DNA of 64,000 nt from NCBI RefSeq assembly GCF_022682495.2, contig NC_071388.1, positions 180,418,528 through 180,482,527 on the forward strand, read 5' to 3'. A program made the position numbers and the translations under genes. This DNA is from Desmodus rotundus. Taxonomy: Eukaryota > Chordata > Mammalia > Chiroptera > Phyllostomidae. Positions 46,957 to 58,445 of this stretch are shown piece by piece (positions within the stretch are counted from its first letter, which is position 1; every line of letters begins with the position of its first letter). The notes beneath the pieces are model-generated. The model saw only the letters and a list, made by a program, of their open reading frames with translations, was not told the DNA's origin and made no database searches.

Positions 46957-47935
46957 GAAAAAACATTCAACCAGAACAGCAAGAAGAAAAAAGAATCCAA
47001 CAAAAACAAGAATAGGGTAAGCAGCCTCTGGGACAACTTCAAATGTACCAACATTCAAATCAAGGGGCACCAGAAGGAGAAGAGAAAGAGTGAGAAATTG
47101 GAACTCTGTTTGAAAAAATAATGAAAGAAAACTCCCTAATTTGGTGAAGGAAATAGACATGCAAGTCCAGGAAGCAGACAGTCCCAAACAAGATGGATGC
47201 AAAGAGGCCCACACCAAAACACATCATAATTAAAATGCTAAAGGTTAAAGATACAGAGAAAATTTTAGTAGCAGCAAGAGAAAAGCAGATAATTACCTAC
47301 AAAGGAGTTCCCATAGGACTGTCAGCTGATTTCTCAAAAGACACTTTGCAGGCTAGACAGGACTGGCAGGAAGTATTCACAGGTATGAAAAGCAAGGACC
47401 TACAACCTAGATTACTCTATCCAGCACAGATCTCATTTAGAATTGAAGGGCAGATAAAGTGCTTCCCAGACAAGGTAAAGCTAAAGGAGTTCATCATCAC
47501 CAAGCTATTAATATATGAAATGTTACAGGGACTTATCTAAGAAAAAGAAGAAGATCAAAACTATGAACATTAAAATGGCAATAAATTCACAACTATCAAC
47601 AATTGAATCTAAAAAACAAACTAAGCAAACAGGCAAAACAGAAACAGCATCATACATAATGGAGATCACTTGAAGGGTTATGAGTTGGAGGAAAGAAGAG
47701 AATGGGGAAAAAGGTGCAGGGATTAAGAAGTGCAAATAGGTAGTTACAGAATAGGTGGGGAATGTTAAGAACAGTGTAGGAAATGGAGAAGCCAAAGACC
47801 TTATATACATGAACCATGGACACAAACTAAAGGGGGGATTCCTGGAGGAAAAAGTGGGTACTGGGTGGAAGGGGGAAAAGGGGGAAATTGGGACAACTGC
47901 AATAGCAAAATCAATAAAATATATATTTTTTTAAA
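46957..47935 (+). mobile_element. ORF1-only L1-like element (HAL1-type), 5'-truncated
   Basis: The element enters within ORF1, just before the RRM ('gcagcctctgggacaacttc'). It runs through the ORF1 C-terminal domain and then a 0.4-kb 3' UTR ending in 'caataaaatatatatttt'. The passage from ORF1 to 3' UTR matches the elements at 35759 and 54649, with no ORF2 between. Truncation at the 5' side is typical of target-primed reverse transcription. A target duplication was not found. Confidence 0.85.
47193..47540 (+). pseudogene. ORF1 C-terminal part, frame still open
   Basis: A 115-codon open frame, starting at an internal Met (conserved context PNKMD), covers the last strands of the RRM and all of the C-terminal domain: RPTPKHIIIK, AAREKQ, YKGVPIGLSADFSK, LLYPA, GQIKCFPDKVKLKEFIITK. 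It ends at a stop right where the family's 3' UTR begins. Upstream ORF1 sequence (46985-47190) is out of frame, so the full protein cannot be made. Kept open probably by recent insertion, not by selection. Confidence 0.85.
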
Positions 47936-48027
47936 AAGAGCTGCCCTTGCTGAGATTAGCTTGCTGCGTTCCAGTAAGCACCTCCTTGGCTCCAAGTGCT
48001 CGACATTCCACTGACTGCGACTACAAG
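47936..48027. other. Short single-copy spacer
   Basis: Between the HAL1-type tail and the next old repeat; nothing recognised. Confidence 0.35.
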
Positions 48028-48312
48028 CTTCAACCTGCCGGGTGGGCTGGCAGGCTGGAGACCCGGGGAAAAGTTGATGGCACAGTTCACATCTGAAGGT
48101 GCTCTTCCCGCAGGATTCCTTCTTCGAGGGAGATCAGTCTTTTTCTACTAAAGCTGTCCTTTGATTGGATGAGGCCCACCCACATTAGGCAAGAGAATCT
48201 GATTTAATCAAAGCTTACTGATAATTTAATTTAAAAATACCTTTATAAATAAACATTTAGAATAATGTTTGACAAAATATCTCAATACTGTGGCCTAGTC
48301 ATACTCACATTA
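48028..48312 (+). repeat. LTR-like old mammalian repeat
   Basis: 'ggcaggctggagacccgggg', 'tttgattggatgaggcccac' with 'ccacattagg', and 'tttgacaaaatatctcaata' with 'gtggcctagtc' occur in the order of a common mammalian LTR-like repeat. Family name not assigned. Confidence 0.6.
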
Positions 48313-50034
48313 TAAAGTTTTCTGGGAGAGTATGGAAATTCCAAAACAGATGTAAAAATGGCTTAAGAGAGTTTGCAAAAGGGCCTGGCTTGGGTGTTTA
48401 CAGCGGCGAGGGGCTGAGGCCTGGGCGAGTGTTCCCACACACAGGCAGCGGTTTGTGTAGTTTGCACCTCCCTCGAGCACCAAAGGAGGTAGCATCAGAC
48501 TTTCTTCTCATGAGTTCTAGATGTGGGGTGAAAGGGGAAGAAAGGTAGATGAAGCTTAAAAGATCTCAGCAATTTCACACTAAAAAAAAGAGACTCTGTT
48601 ATGAAGGAAATGCAAATTTTTCATTGAATAGGCAAGAAAATGTAATAATAGAGGTAGTGAACCAAGAGGAAGAAATATTAACCACAGTAGGTTTAAGACC
48701 TAATGGGTTAAAACTGCAGATACCGAAGTCTGTCTGGAGCCACACCACCATGCACGATGGGGAGGAACCCAAGACGTCAGTCACAGCAACTGGCACATGG
48801 CCGGCAGCACACTCCTAGGTTTAGAGAGGAGCTCGGCCTTATTTCCCTAACACATCAGGGATTCTTATTCTCTCCATATTGGGGGCAAATTCAAAGGAGC
48901 CACCACCTGAAAGCCAGTATATTTCTAGGTGAGGAAGAATAAGAAATAAAAACAGTAGAAACGCAGAAAAATAATCTCCACCCAGTGGGATTACCCAGAA
49001 AGGTCCCAAATAGTCTCTAACTTTGCAGAGAACTTTTCTGTACTAGATGTTACTTAAGGTGAAATACCAGTGTTACATTTCGGTGTCCCCCCTTCCCAGT
49101 GTCTAGGATACCTGAGAGCACTTCAGGCTCCTTTAAGCCATCACAAGACATTATTTCCGCCTTCGAGGGAGCCAGGGGGTGGTGAACTCAAACAAGCCTC
49201 TAAATTAAGTCATGAGTCTTATTTTCCCAGCAAAGCAAGTTCAGAATGTACCATATAATTCTCCAGGCTTGACATACATCCAGTAAAGGGGATGCCCACT
49301 GAGTGTGGGATTACCAAAAGAAATTACAGATTTTCTAATAAATGCTTCAAACTGCCAAGGAAATCTGGTTCTCAGGATATTTTTTTCCTTTGCGGCTGAA
49401 AATAAACATGTTCATTGCTTTATAGTTTCCTGGAATGATGACATTCTCATGTAATTGCAAATTCTTGTGACAGGCAAACGACTTCTATTGACGGCAGTGA
49501 CCTAGGAAGCACATTTGTATGATGGCCCGGGGTGGCCCCTGTCAGTTCACGTGAGTAATCATCACAAGGCCTTTTTTGCTAAAAAGGAGCACTTGGTCAT
49601 GTACTTTTCAATCAGATTACAATTGAAAACTTTGTTCAGTCTTAAAAGGTACCTCTCTGAGTTCACAGGAACAGACATTGACAGTAAAACAAAGACTTAA
49701 CACAGCACTGCCTTCCTTCTTATTTCAGAGAAGGCCAACTGAAATATGCACTAGTATATTCAAGTCATAGTTACATGGGGAATAAATTTTTTGTAAGTTA
49801 GCTATTAGCTGAGCAAGAGACTTTATTGATGTTCACTCAAGTAAAATTTCAAGACTAGAACTATGAAGTTGAAGCGAAACATTCTAGAAGACATATTGGT
49901 ATGCCAAGGAATATAAACTTCCCAAATGTACTGGACAATTCTATAAGGGTTCTTGCCAATTATCTAGGCTTGGAGGAATCATTTTGTAAGGAAGATGCTT
50001 CCATCACCCACATCCACACACATAATTCCAATCC
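48313..50034. other. Single-copy DNA, nothing recognised
   Basis: No recognised repeat or gene. Frames of 60-90 codons lack domains. Confidence 0.45.
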
Positions 50035-51360
50035 ATGTTTCTCTTTTGGACCAAACTGATGCTAGAGCCTGGGGCTTTGTCACACATTAGCAGAACAACT
50101 GTCCAGAAGCAGGTTAGCTGGTCCTGCAGCACCTTTGCGGTACAATTCCTCTCCTCTCATAGCAGGCCCAGCACTTCACTAGCCAAGTTGTGCTGTAAAT
50201 CACCGAGTTACTGGTCTGGCGGCCCGTGGGCCAGCAGGGTACATGCTCAGTGAGGTACGCATTGTGCTGCCAAAGACTCTGCACCATGTTCAGTCAGGAA
50301 GGCCATGCCAGCCACTGGCAGGGAGTGGGACACTTCTGCAGGCCTCTACAGCGCAGATGAATCTGGGGACTCAAGATCATTGAGTGCACCGTCCCACATG
50401 TCCCCATTCCAAGGCTCAGGGACCTATTCTTTTCCAGTCGGGGTCCTAACCTCAGTGTAGCCAACCTCCCAAGGTTGAGAACTGAATCTTTGTTGATGCT
50501 TCACTGCCTTTATAATTAAGTTCAGGACCTGATCCTTAGCCTCTTTTGCCCTTAATTACAGGATATGAGAATGTCATTGTATGCTACCTTGTAGGCCTTT
50601 GGGGGGCATAATTACCCTCAAACTTGTCTTGCTCCAATGTATCAATGGCTCCCAGCAACAGCTATCTGATTCCCAAATCCTTACAGTTAGTCCTCTCACA
50701 TGCCTGAGACACTCCTCCACCAGTGCATTCTGGTCTACACGTACTGATTCCCTGCTCACCACCAGGTAAAGTTTATGAATTGCACCGAAACTGTATGCCA
50801 GGGACCATCACTATTCATCTAATGCCAGTGATGGAGGTCCTCACTGCCAACCAGCAGCACGTGATCAGCCCCAAAATCCCTGTTGTAGACTGCGTTCCTT
50901 GGGAAACCAACTCTGAGACTCTGGGATTGCATGTGGATATCTTTGGAGGAGTACTCTCAGAAACAGCACCTATCAGGGGTAAAGGAAGCAGGATTAGGCA
51001 GAAGGACTTTAAATGCAATGCAGTGGCAATAGGGGCCCCCGCTGGTCCACTGGTGAATGGCAGCTGTGACGCTCCCTCAGAGTTGCTCTGACAGAGACAA
51101 GGAGGCCAGGGTTTTTTACTACACATCAACCAGTCGTTGTGCAGGCTCTCTCCCTTTGTCTGGGGGCGATTCCCGGGAAGAAACTCATCTGCAAGCAACC
51201 AGTTGTCCGAGCAGCTTGGAAATGAGGGTTTCTGGAAAGAGGGATGTGAGTGGTTCACCACAGTGTCCACTACGACATCAGGCAGGGAGTCGCAGCCAGA
51301 GCATAGTTAGAACACACAGGACTCACATGCCCAGTTAACTAGAACTGCTGGAGAAGTCTG
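50035..51360 (+). other. Unidentified 1.3-kb segment, possibly repeat-derived
   Basis: This block is GC-richer than its flanks and reads like a degraded interspersed sequence ('cccagcacttcactagccaa', 'ggcataattaccctcaaac', 'ccaatgtatcaatggctccc', 'gtgatggaggtcctcactgc'). I have a sense of having seen it dispersed in mammals but cannot name it. A 122-codon frame (50723-51091) has a protein-like composition but no recognised domain, and an antisense 151-codon frame overlaps it. It could be an old L1 5' end, an endogenous-retrovirus interior, or a retrocopy. Confidence 0.4.
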
Positions 51361-52097
51361 ATATTCATTTGAACAAAAATGAAGAAGAAGAATTAATACT
51401 TAATGCTATTCATTTTAGGGTTTCCCAACTACATAAATGAGTGTCAAAGTTCACCGCTCAGCACTATTAATCCTTTCATCTTCCCTAAATGGAGTTCTGC
51501 ACGCTGCTTCATTCGCCACTTGGTTAGAGCATATTCCGGGGTGTTTTCACAGATATCAAACGTGAGTGATTTGCATTATTATATATCGCCAGATACTTTT
51601 CTTCCTATAAGGGCCTCTGAAATGTTACAGACAAGTTGTAGTGCTTTTACTCATAATCTGTAGATATTATTTCAAATTACATTTTTATGAAGTTTTAGCT
51701 ATTAATAGCAGCAATTCATGTGACTGGAGTTAGTGCTGCTCAGTCACCAGCAGAGCAATGACGACACCCTAAACAGTTCTGTGTCACACCCGACTTTGGG
51801 TGTGTCATGGCCACAGGTGTGAACACTGTCCCAGTTCTCCTCTGGGACAGCAACAGTCTGCCTCCCGCCTTGTCTGAGGTCTATAATGGCGAGTCCGGAA
51901 CATTAAAAGAGGGTGTCACTTACACCGTGTCCCAGTTGCCGCATCACTTTTTTGGCTTTTAAGTTATTTACATATATTCCCACCAGCCCTAAAGGCCATT
52001 TACTTTTATATTTTTCTGATTTGGCAGTGACACAATTTCTCCAGATAATAAAATGTCTAACTAGATTCTGAGGATCACAAAACCACCTGAGCCTACA
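51361..52097. other. Single-copy DNA, nothing recognised
   Basis: No recognised repeat or gene. Confidence 0.45.
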
Positions 52098-52490
52098 GTG
52101 ACAAAGAAAGAAGGAGCTCCAACCCTTTACGACAGCATGGATGGAACTGGAGAGCATTATGCTAAGTGAGATAAGCCAGGTAGTGAAAGACAAATACCAT
52201 ATGATCTCACCTATAAGTGGAACTTAACCAACAAAAGAAAAAAACAAACAAAATATAACCAGAGACATTGAAATTAAGAACAAACTGACAGTAACCAGAG
52301 GGGAGGTGGGAGGGGATAATGGGGGGGAAGGGGGAAGGGTTTTCAGGAACTACTATAAAGGACACATGGACAAAATCAAGGGAGGGGTGGGATCAGGCAG
52401 GGGAGGTGGGGATGGCTGGGGTTGGGGGGAAAGTGGAGACAACTGTATTTGAACAATAAAAAAATAATTAAAAAATATTTTAAAAAACAA
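52098..52490 (+). mobile_element. L1 3' end, young bat type
   Basis: Starts with 'acagtgacaaagaaagaagg', then 'gcatggatggaactggagag', 'cattatgctaagtgagataa', 'taaccagaggggaggtggga', 'aactactataaaggacacat', and ends in 'ttgaacaataaaaaaataat'. This is a strongly 5'-truncated copy with only 3' sequence and A-rich tail. Its 3' UTR has G-runs at 52300-52339. Confidence 0.88.
52300..52339 (+). other. G-run cluster in L1 3' UTR
   Basis: Six runs of three or more G (52300-303, 52308-310, 52312-315, 52321-327, 52330-334, 52337-339) with short loops give a quadruplex-forming pattern, a known feature of mammalian L1 3' UTRs. Confidence 0.7.
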
Positions 52491-52549
52491 AATAAAAAAC
52501 ATATCAGAGCACAAATAAATAAAATTGGGATACAAAGAAAAGGCTGAAA

Positions 52550-52725
52550 AAAAACCCCACAGTAGCTTATTTTTCTCTCACATAATAGGGAGAGGTCCTG
52601 GAAGGAATGTGGCTTTTTCCATATATTTATTCAGGGACCAGGTTCTTTCTAGCTTGTTGCTTAGCCCTCCCCAAGGATCTCTCTGCTTTGGCATGAGGCA
52701 GAGGCTGTATCTGTACTCTAGAGGA
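52550..52725 (+). repeat. Old mammalian interspersed repeat fragment
   Basis: 'cagtagcttatttttctctc', 'tattcagggaccaggttctt' and 'ctagcttgttgcttagccct' resemble a common old mammalian repeat related in style to the one at 27360. Family not assigned. Confidence 0.45.
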
Positions 52726-52764
52726 AGGGAAGGGAAAGAGAAGAACTCTTGGGAAACAGATTTT

Positions 52765-54539
52765 TTAAGTAGAAATTTTAACAGGGCATACTCTATGACC
52801 AGAAGAGAGTAAAATTAAAGAATGACCAAAATCATCTTAACAACTTGGAAATCTAAAAAATGCTCTCTTAAATAAGCCCTGAATATTAAAAAGAGAAATT
52901 AGGAACTCTTTAGATAATAAAAACCTGTGAGATACAGCAAGATCTTTGCAGAGGAAAATTTATTGCCTTAAATTATTTGTTTTTACAGGAAAAAGGCTAA
53001 AAATAAAAGAATTAAGTGGCCCTTATTTTAAAAAACTGGGAAAATAACCACAAAATGAACCTAAAGAAACTAGAAATTATAAAAATACTATGATGTAATT
53101 TCATCAAAAACAAATTTGAAAATCTAGAGGAAATAGATGATTTCCTAACTGAATATAAATCACCAAAATCAACCTAAAAAGAAGTGAAACTTGAATATGA
53201 AAAGAGGCATCATTCTGAAAAAGTTACCAGAGCAATATGGTTTCACCTTATCTTTGAACAATTATACTCGCAAACTTATTCAAATTATTCCAGACTATAG
53301 CAAAAAATGGAGAGTTGTGGAGTTTACTTGATAAAGAGACATAACCTTAATATAAAAACCTATTAACAAGAGTAATATAAGATTTTTTAACTATGTGTCA
53401 ATTTCACTATGAATATACATAAAATTATAAATATTATATTAGCAAAAATAGAATCAATGTGCCAAAGGAGTAGTTAATATGACTGAGGGTGATATATTCA
53501 AGGAATGCAAAGTAGTTTAATAGTAGTAAATCTATCATATTAAAGGAAAATCATTAAAAATATTAATAAATGCCAAATGCTATTGGATATGACTAAGCAG
53601 TCATCTCCAATTATAACAACTCTAAGAATAATAGAAATAAAATAAACTTACAACACAGAGTATTTATTAAAAAAAAACAAGAGCACATATTACCCTAAAT
53701 GGTAAAATACTGCAACCTTCTTAACCAAAATTAGAAACTTAACAGATATGCTCAGTGTCTTCGTTATTATTTAATACTGTCTCAGGGATTTTTGAAGAAA
53801 ATAAAACAGCTGGCATAGACAATGGAAGATATTGTATAAAACTGTATTTTGTTGGTAATATTAATGCACAACCACGAAGCTTTTGAGAAATGCAAGTGAA
53901 AAAATAGCCTTTAGAATTAACAAAATTGGTAAGATGGCTGGATATAAGATAAATATCTAAATATCAATCTATTTTCTCCATTTAGGTACATAGAAATAAA
54001 AAATGTTATATTTACAGTAGCAATGATAAGATACTAAGAATAAATTTTCCAAGACAGACACAGGATATTAAGACAATGGCAAGATTTCAGATAAGGTCTG
54101 ACTAGTGGAAGAACATTCTAGTCTCTTTGTTGATAAGACTTAACTTCATTAAAATGTCAATTATATAAACACATTCCATTCTAACTAGGATTTCAACAAG
54201 GCTTTGTTCAGGGGAAGTAGGAAAAGGGGTTAGATGATTTTATGTTAAAGTATTTTTGAAGGGCTTTGTAAAAAAGATTTTTAAGTTGTACATAGCATAA
54301 AAAACCTGAAAAACAAAAGACAAATGATGGATATAGAAAAACAGGTTTGCATCAGCTATAATATACAAAGAGATCTCACAATTTGATTTTTAAAAAACAA
54401 AAATCTAATAAGTGGACAAGGATATAAATAGGCAATTCTTAAATATAATTTTCAAATAAACATATTCTCTAAACTCATCCAAATTGCCAACCAACAGATT
54501 CACAAATAGGAACATGCAAATTAAAATAATAACCATGAG
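52765..54539 (+). repeat. Ancient L1 ORF2 fragment, left part
   Basis: Frame-shifted translation retains L1 ORF2 traces in order: 'LEEIDDFL' near 53130, 'LLFNTVSGIFEENK' near 53770, 'KMARWLDIR'-like text, 'FSIYVHRNKKCYIYSSNDKI' in pieces, and at the end 'EHANNNNHE', where L1 has its REMQIK region. The catalytic RT motif is not recoverable. Divergence is far greater than for the element at 30487. It breaks at 54539 and its 3' part resumes at 56694. Confidence 0.65.
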
Positions 54540-54648
54540 GAAGGGTGCGCCAGGGAGCATGGAGAGGGAGGAAGACAAGAGAGACCAGGACGGGGCCTGG
54601 CAGGAGTGAGTGGATGGAAAGTGAATAAATAAAATCTTTACAAAAATA
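54540..54648 (+). other. Short 3'-end-like insert with poly(A) signal
   Basis: A GC-rich stretch of about 85 bp is followed by 'aataaataaaatctttacaa' and a short A-run. It belongs neither to the ancient L1 on its left nor to the 5' end of the HAL1-type element on its right. It looks like the 3' end of a polyadenylated transcript (AATAAA then A-rich end), so a small retrocopy or a SINE tail is likely. Confidence 0.4.
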
Positions 54649-56693
54649 GACTCGTGGTCAAGATGGAGGCATAGGTAAATACACCTCAACTCTGCACACA
54701 ACTATAGCAAAAAATACAACTGGACTACAAAACAAATATCACCCAGAACTGTCAAAAAATCAACCTGTGTGGGAGTCCAACAACCAAGGATTTAAAGAAG
54801 CCACAAACGTCCAGATGGGAAGAAGGGGCAGAGACACTGAAAGGCACGGAGATGCATGGAGATGCAGAATGGTGCAGAGAGGTACGGAGACAGGAACTGG
54901 CGGTCCCACATCCACATGTGGTGGATGAAAAATGGGAGGAATACCTCAGGAATGAGGGAATACCAGCCCCGGTCCAGACCACTCAACCCAGGGTTCCAGC
55001 ACCAGGAAGACAAGTCCCCATAACTTCTGGCTATAAAAACCAGTGGGGGTTAGAGCAGCAGAAGAAACGGAGGGAGTCTTGAGAGACTCCTCTTAAAGGG
55101 CCCCCAGCGGACTTAGGATTCACACAAACCACATCCTCTGCGACAACAGCTGGAAAGGCACCAGAAGCAAATGGGGAGAAAGTGAAGTGTGAGTGCCTAG
55201 AGATAGCTTCCTCCCGTGCAAAATTCCAGAGGCCAGGCCAGCATTGTCCCCTCTGTGAGCCCTCCCCCACAGAGAGCAACAGAGCTGGTGACATGGGTTG
55301 CCCTGCCCTGGTGATTGCCTAAGGCTCCACCCCATACAACTGAACAGGTGCGCTTTTCTACAATAGGGCACACTACTAAGACAGGGAGTCAAAGCAGCTC
55401 CACCTAATGCACAGAAACAAACACAGGGAGGCTGCCAAAACGAGGAGACAAAGAAATATGGCCCAAATGAAAGAACAGATCAAAACTCCAGAAAAAGAAG
55501 TAAGAGACAAAGAAATAGTCAACCTATCAGATGCAGTGTTCGAAACACTGGTAATCAGGATGCTCACAGAAATGACTGAGTATGGACACAGAATAAAGGG
55601 AGAAGTGAAGGCTATACAATGTGAAATAAAGAAAAATACACCAATAGTGAAGGGAAGGAAACCAGGACTCAAATCAACTATTTGGAACAAAAGAAAGAAA
55701 TAAACATTCCTTTATTTGAATGAAGAAACAAGAACTCAAAAAAATGAGGAGAGGCTTGGGAACCTCTGGGGCAACTTTAAATGTTCCAATATCCGAATCA
55801 TAGGGGAGACAAAAAAAAAAGGAGAAGAAGAAGAGAAAGAGCAAGAAATTGGGAGCTCATATGAAAAAACAATGAAAGAAAACTTCCCTAATCTGGTGAA
55901 GGAAACAAACATATAAGTCCAGGAAGCTCAGAGAGTCCCAAACAATTTGGACCCAAGAGGAACACACCAAGCAAGACACATCATAATTAAACTGCCCAAG
56001 ATTAAACATAGAGAATCTTAAAGCAGCAAGAGAGTTACCTACAAAGGAGTTCCCACAAGACTATCAGCTCATTTCTCAAAAGAAACCTTGCAGGCAAGAA
56101 GGGGCTAGAAAGAAGTATTTGAAGTCATGAAAGGCAAGGACCTACATCCAAGAGTACTGTATCCAGCAAAGCTATCATTTAGAATGGAAGGGCAGATAAA
56201 GTGCTTCCCAGACAAGGTCAAGTTAAAGGAGTTCATCATCACCAAGCCTTTATTATATGAAATGTTACAATGTTCTTAGATGAAATATTTTTATCTAAGA
56301 AAAAGATCAAAACTGAACAGTAAAATGACAACAAACTCACAACCATCAACTGGACCTAAAAAAACAAAAACAAACTAAGCAAACAACTAGAACAGGAAGA
56401 GAATCACAGAAATGGAGATCACATGGAGGGTTATCAGCAGGGAAGGGGAGGGGGGAGAATGGGGGAAAGGTACAGGGAATGAGAAGCTTAATTGGTAGGC
56501 ACAAAATAGACAGGGGGAGGTTAAGAACAGTTGTGGGAAATGGAGAAGCCAAATAACTTATATGTACGACCCTTGGACATGAATTAAGGGGGGGGAATGC
56601 TGGTAGGAGAGGGGGTTCAGGGCAGAGGTGGATAAAAGGGAGTAAAAAGAATGGGACAACTGTAATAGCATAATCAATAAAATATACTTTAGA
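54649..56693 (+). mobile_element. ORF1-only L1-like element (HAL1-type), about 2.0 kb
   Basis: The 5' end (gactcgtggtcaagatggag) parallels 35759 and 63350. A 5' UTR of about 0.75 kb, an ORF1 (55407-56275) and a 0.4-kb 3' UTR with G-rich tract (56446-56465), ending 'aataaaatatactttag', follow in order. No ORF2. It lies inside an ancient L1. It is the least decayed long ORF1 in this group. Confidence 0.88.
55407..56275 (+). pseudogene. ORF1 pseudogene, nearly in frame
   Basis: From Met 55407 the frame is open for 98 codons (N-terminal segment and coiled coil), stops at 55701-55703, continues in the same frame through a piece of RRM (NEERLGNLW, CSNIRIIG, ENFPNLV), and stops at 55914-55916. It then continues in frame (VQEAQRVPNNLD, RHIIIKLPK) until a deletion near 56010 shifts it. 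The C-terminal domain (YKGVPTRLSAHFSK, RVLYPAKLSF, FPDKVKLKEF) is complete in a second frame. The in-frame stops are single-base changes in style. ATG of the family's longer start (as at 36955) is lost here. Confidence 0.88.
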
Positions 56694-57300
56694 ATGTTTA
56701 AAAAACTAAAGAGAATTATAACACTTATTGACTGCAGGGGTGTGTGTAAAAGACACTGGCAAATATTGAGAGGTATGAATGTAATGTGTTTCAGTCCTTT
56801 TGGAAAGTTACATGGTAACTTCCATAAAAATTTAAACTATATAACATACTTCTTGACCCTGCAATCCCAACTTCTTGGAACCTATCCCATAGAAATAAAA
56901 CTACCATCGGTAAATTAGGACACGTGTATAATGATGTCTATTGAAGCACCACTCACGGTAGAAAAATAGAAACAAAGTAGTTGAATAAATTATGGCCCAT
57001 TCACAGTAGAAATATTAAGTAGCCATTAAAAATACATAACTAGTATATATCAATTAATTTGGAAGGGTTTCCATAAAATCCTGCTTTATTCTTGTACATG
57101 CATATATAGGTCTGTACATAATTGTATGAAAATGGTGAAAAAATGAAAGACGACATAGCATTTGTTAATATAGTTTATTAAAATGAGGAGAAAAGGGATG
57201 TGGGAGCCCAGCATCCCTTTTCTGGGAGAAAGAGAAAAAGAGAAAAATTATACATTTATGTAGAGTTTTACGCCTATATGTGGGTGTACAATTTTAAAAA
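56694..57300 (+). repeat. Ancient L1 3' part, right half
   Basis: 'gagaattataacacttattg', 'cttgaccctgcaatcccaac', 'cctatcccatagaaataaaa', 'aatgatgtctattgaagcac' and 'taaattatggcccattcaca' continue old L1M 3' text in the order expected after the part ending at 54539. Together they form one L1 split by the HAL1-type insertion. Confidence 0.62.
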
Positions 57301-58174
57301 ATAGAATGTAAATGTCACCTATTAGATTGTGATTGAAAAACCATGCAACTGAATTAAGACCCAGGGGAAAGACAACATTATAAAGCACCACAATTCAGTC
57401 ACTATGGTAACTTGCAAAGTATTTTTGCAGAGCTGTTCTCACAGCTCCCACACGTACAATCAAAACAAATATGCTAAACACTAAAATTTAAAGAGAATTG
57501 GTCATTTTATGTGTTGTATTAACACATTTAATAGTGCCACTGTACATAATATGAAATTTATGTTTAATCCATATAACATTATATGGTCAAGTCCATCTAT
57601 TTTTGTTTACTTTGATGACTGTAATTTTCAAAGGACTAATCATATAAAGAAAAATTTTTGATGCTACAGTACAAAGTGAAGGGGGAGACTACAAGCAAAT
57701 ATAAGGTGTTCTTTTCAAACAAATATGTACACATATGTATGTATACATGTGAGTATATTTTATATACTATATGTGATACTATATTTGTATATACTGTCGA
57801 TTTTTTAAAAATCACATCACTTATGTGAGTTAATTTCAATAGAAGATAATTATAGATAAAAATGTTTTCCATGATGAATTTTGCCTTTTTTCTTTATACA
57901 ATTTTATGTGTAAAAACATACTTCATTATGAATTTTGTTGAGAAAGAAAAACTTATAAATAACTTAAAAATGGTTGAAGATGGAATTTTGGAAAGATAAT
58001 TTTTCTATAATACTTGACGATCGTTACCAATTTTCACAAATCCTTGAAATATGAAGTCCCAAAGCAACTGTGCAAGAATGTCTCACAAAGTAATAGATCT
58101 TTTGGTAAATTTAGAAATAACTGATAGACTTTAAAAAACAATGAATATTACTTCTCATGAAAAGACTTACTTCT
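57301..58174. other. Single-copy AT-rich DNA
   Basis: No gene or named repeat. 57717-57800 is a degenerate TATA/CATATG-type tract with many local palindromes. Confidence 0.45.
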
Positions 58175-58445
58175 AGGCAACTAAATTTGCCATTCCCTTT
58201 GTCTGAAAGTCCCTGTCTCATTCTTCAAATTTTACCTCCTCTCTCAAGAAGTTTTCTTCCTCCATCAGAGAATTACTTTGCTCTTATGATCTACGTACCA
58301 CTGGTGCTCTAATGGGTGGTCTGCATACTCTTTTCCCAACTTGGCTGTGAGCTCCTTGAGGGCAAAGACCAGGGCCTTCCTTTTTGTACCTCCAATGTTG
58401 ACCACGTACATGCCTCCCCACAGCCATCTGTGTATTGCTTATTTC
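58175..58445 (+). repeat. L2 LINE 3' region, sense
   Basis: 'tttacctcctctctcaagaa', 'gttttcttcctccatcagag', 'cttggctgtgagctccttga' and 'gggcaaagaccagggccttc' match L2 3' order. The short frames over it are chance. Confidence 0.72.

Noticed and set aside
46783..47217. 144-codon antisense frame
   Set aside because: It is the antisense of the ORF1-only element and its flank.
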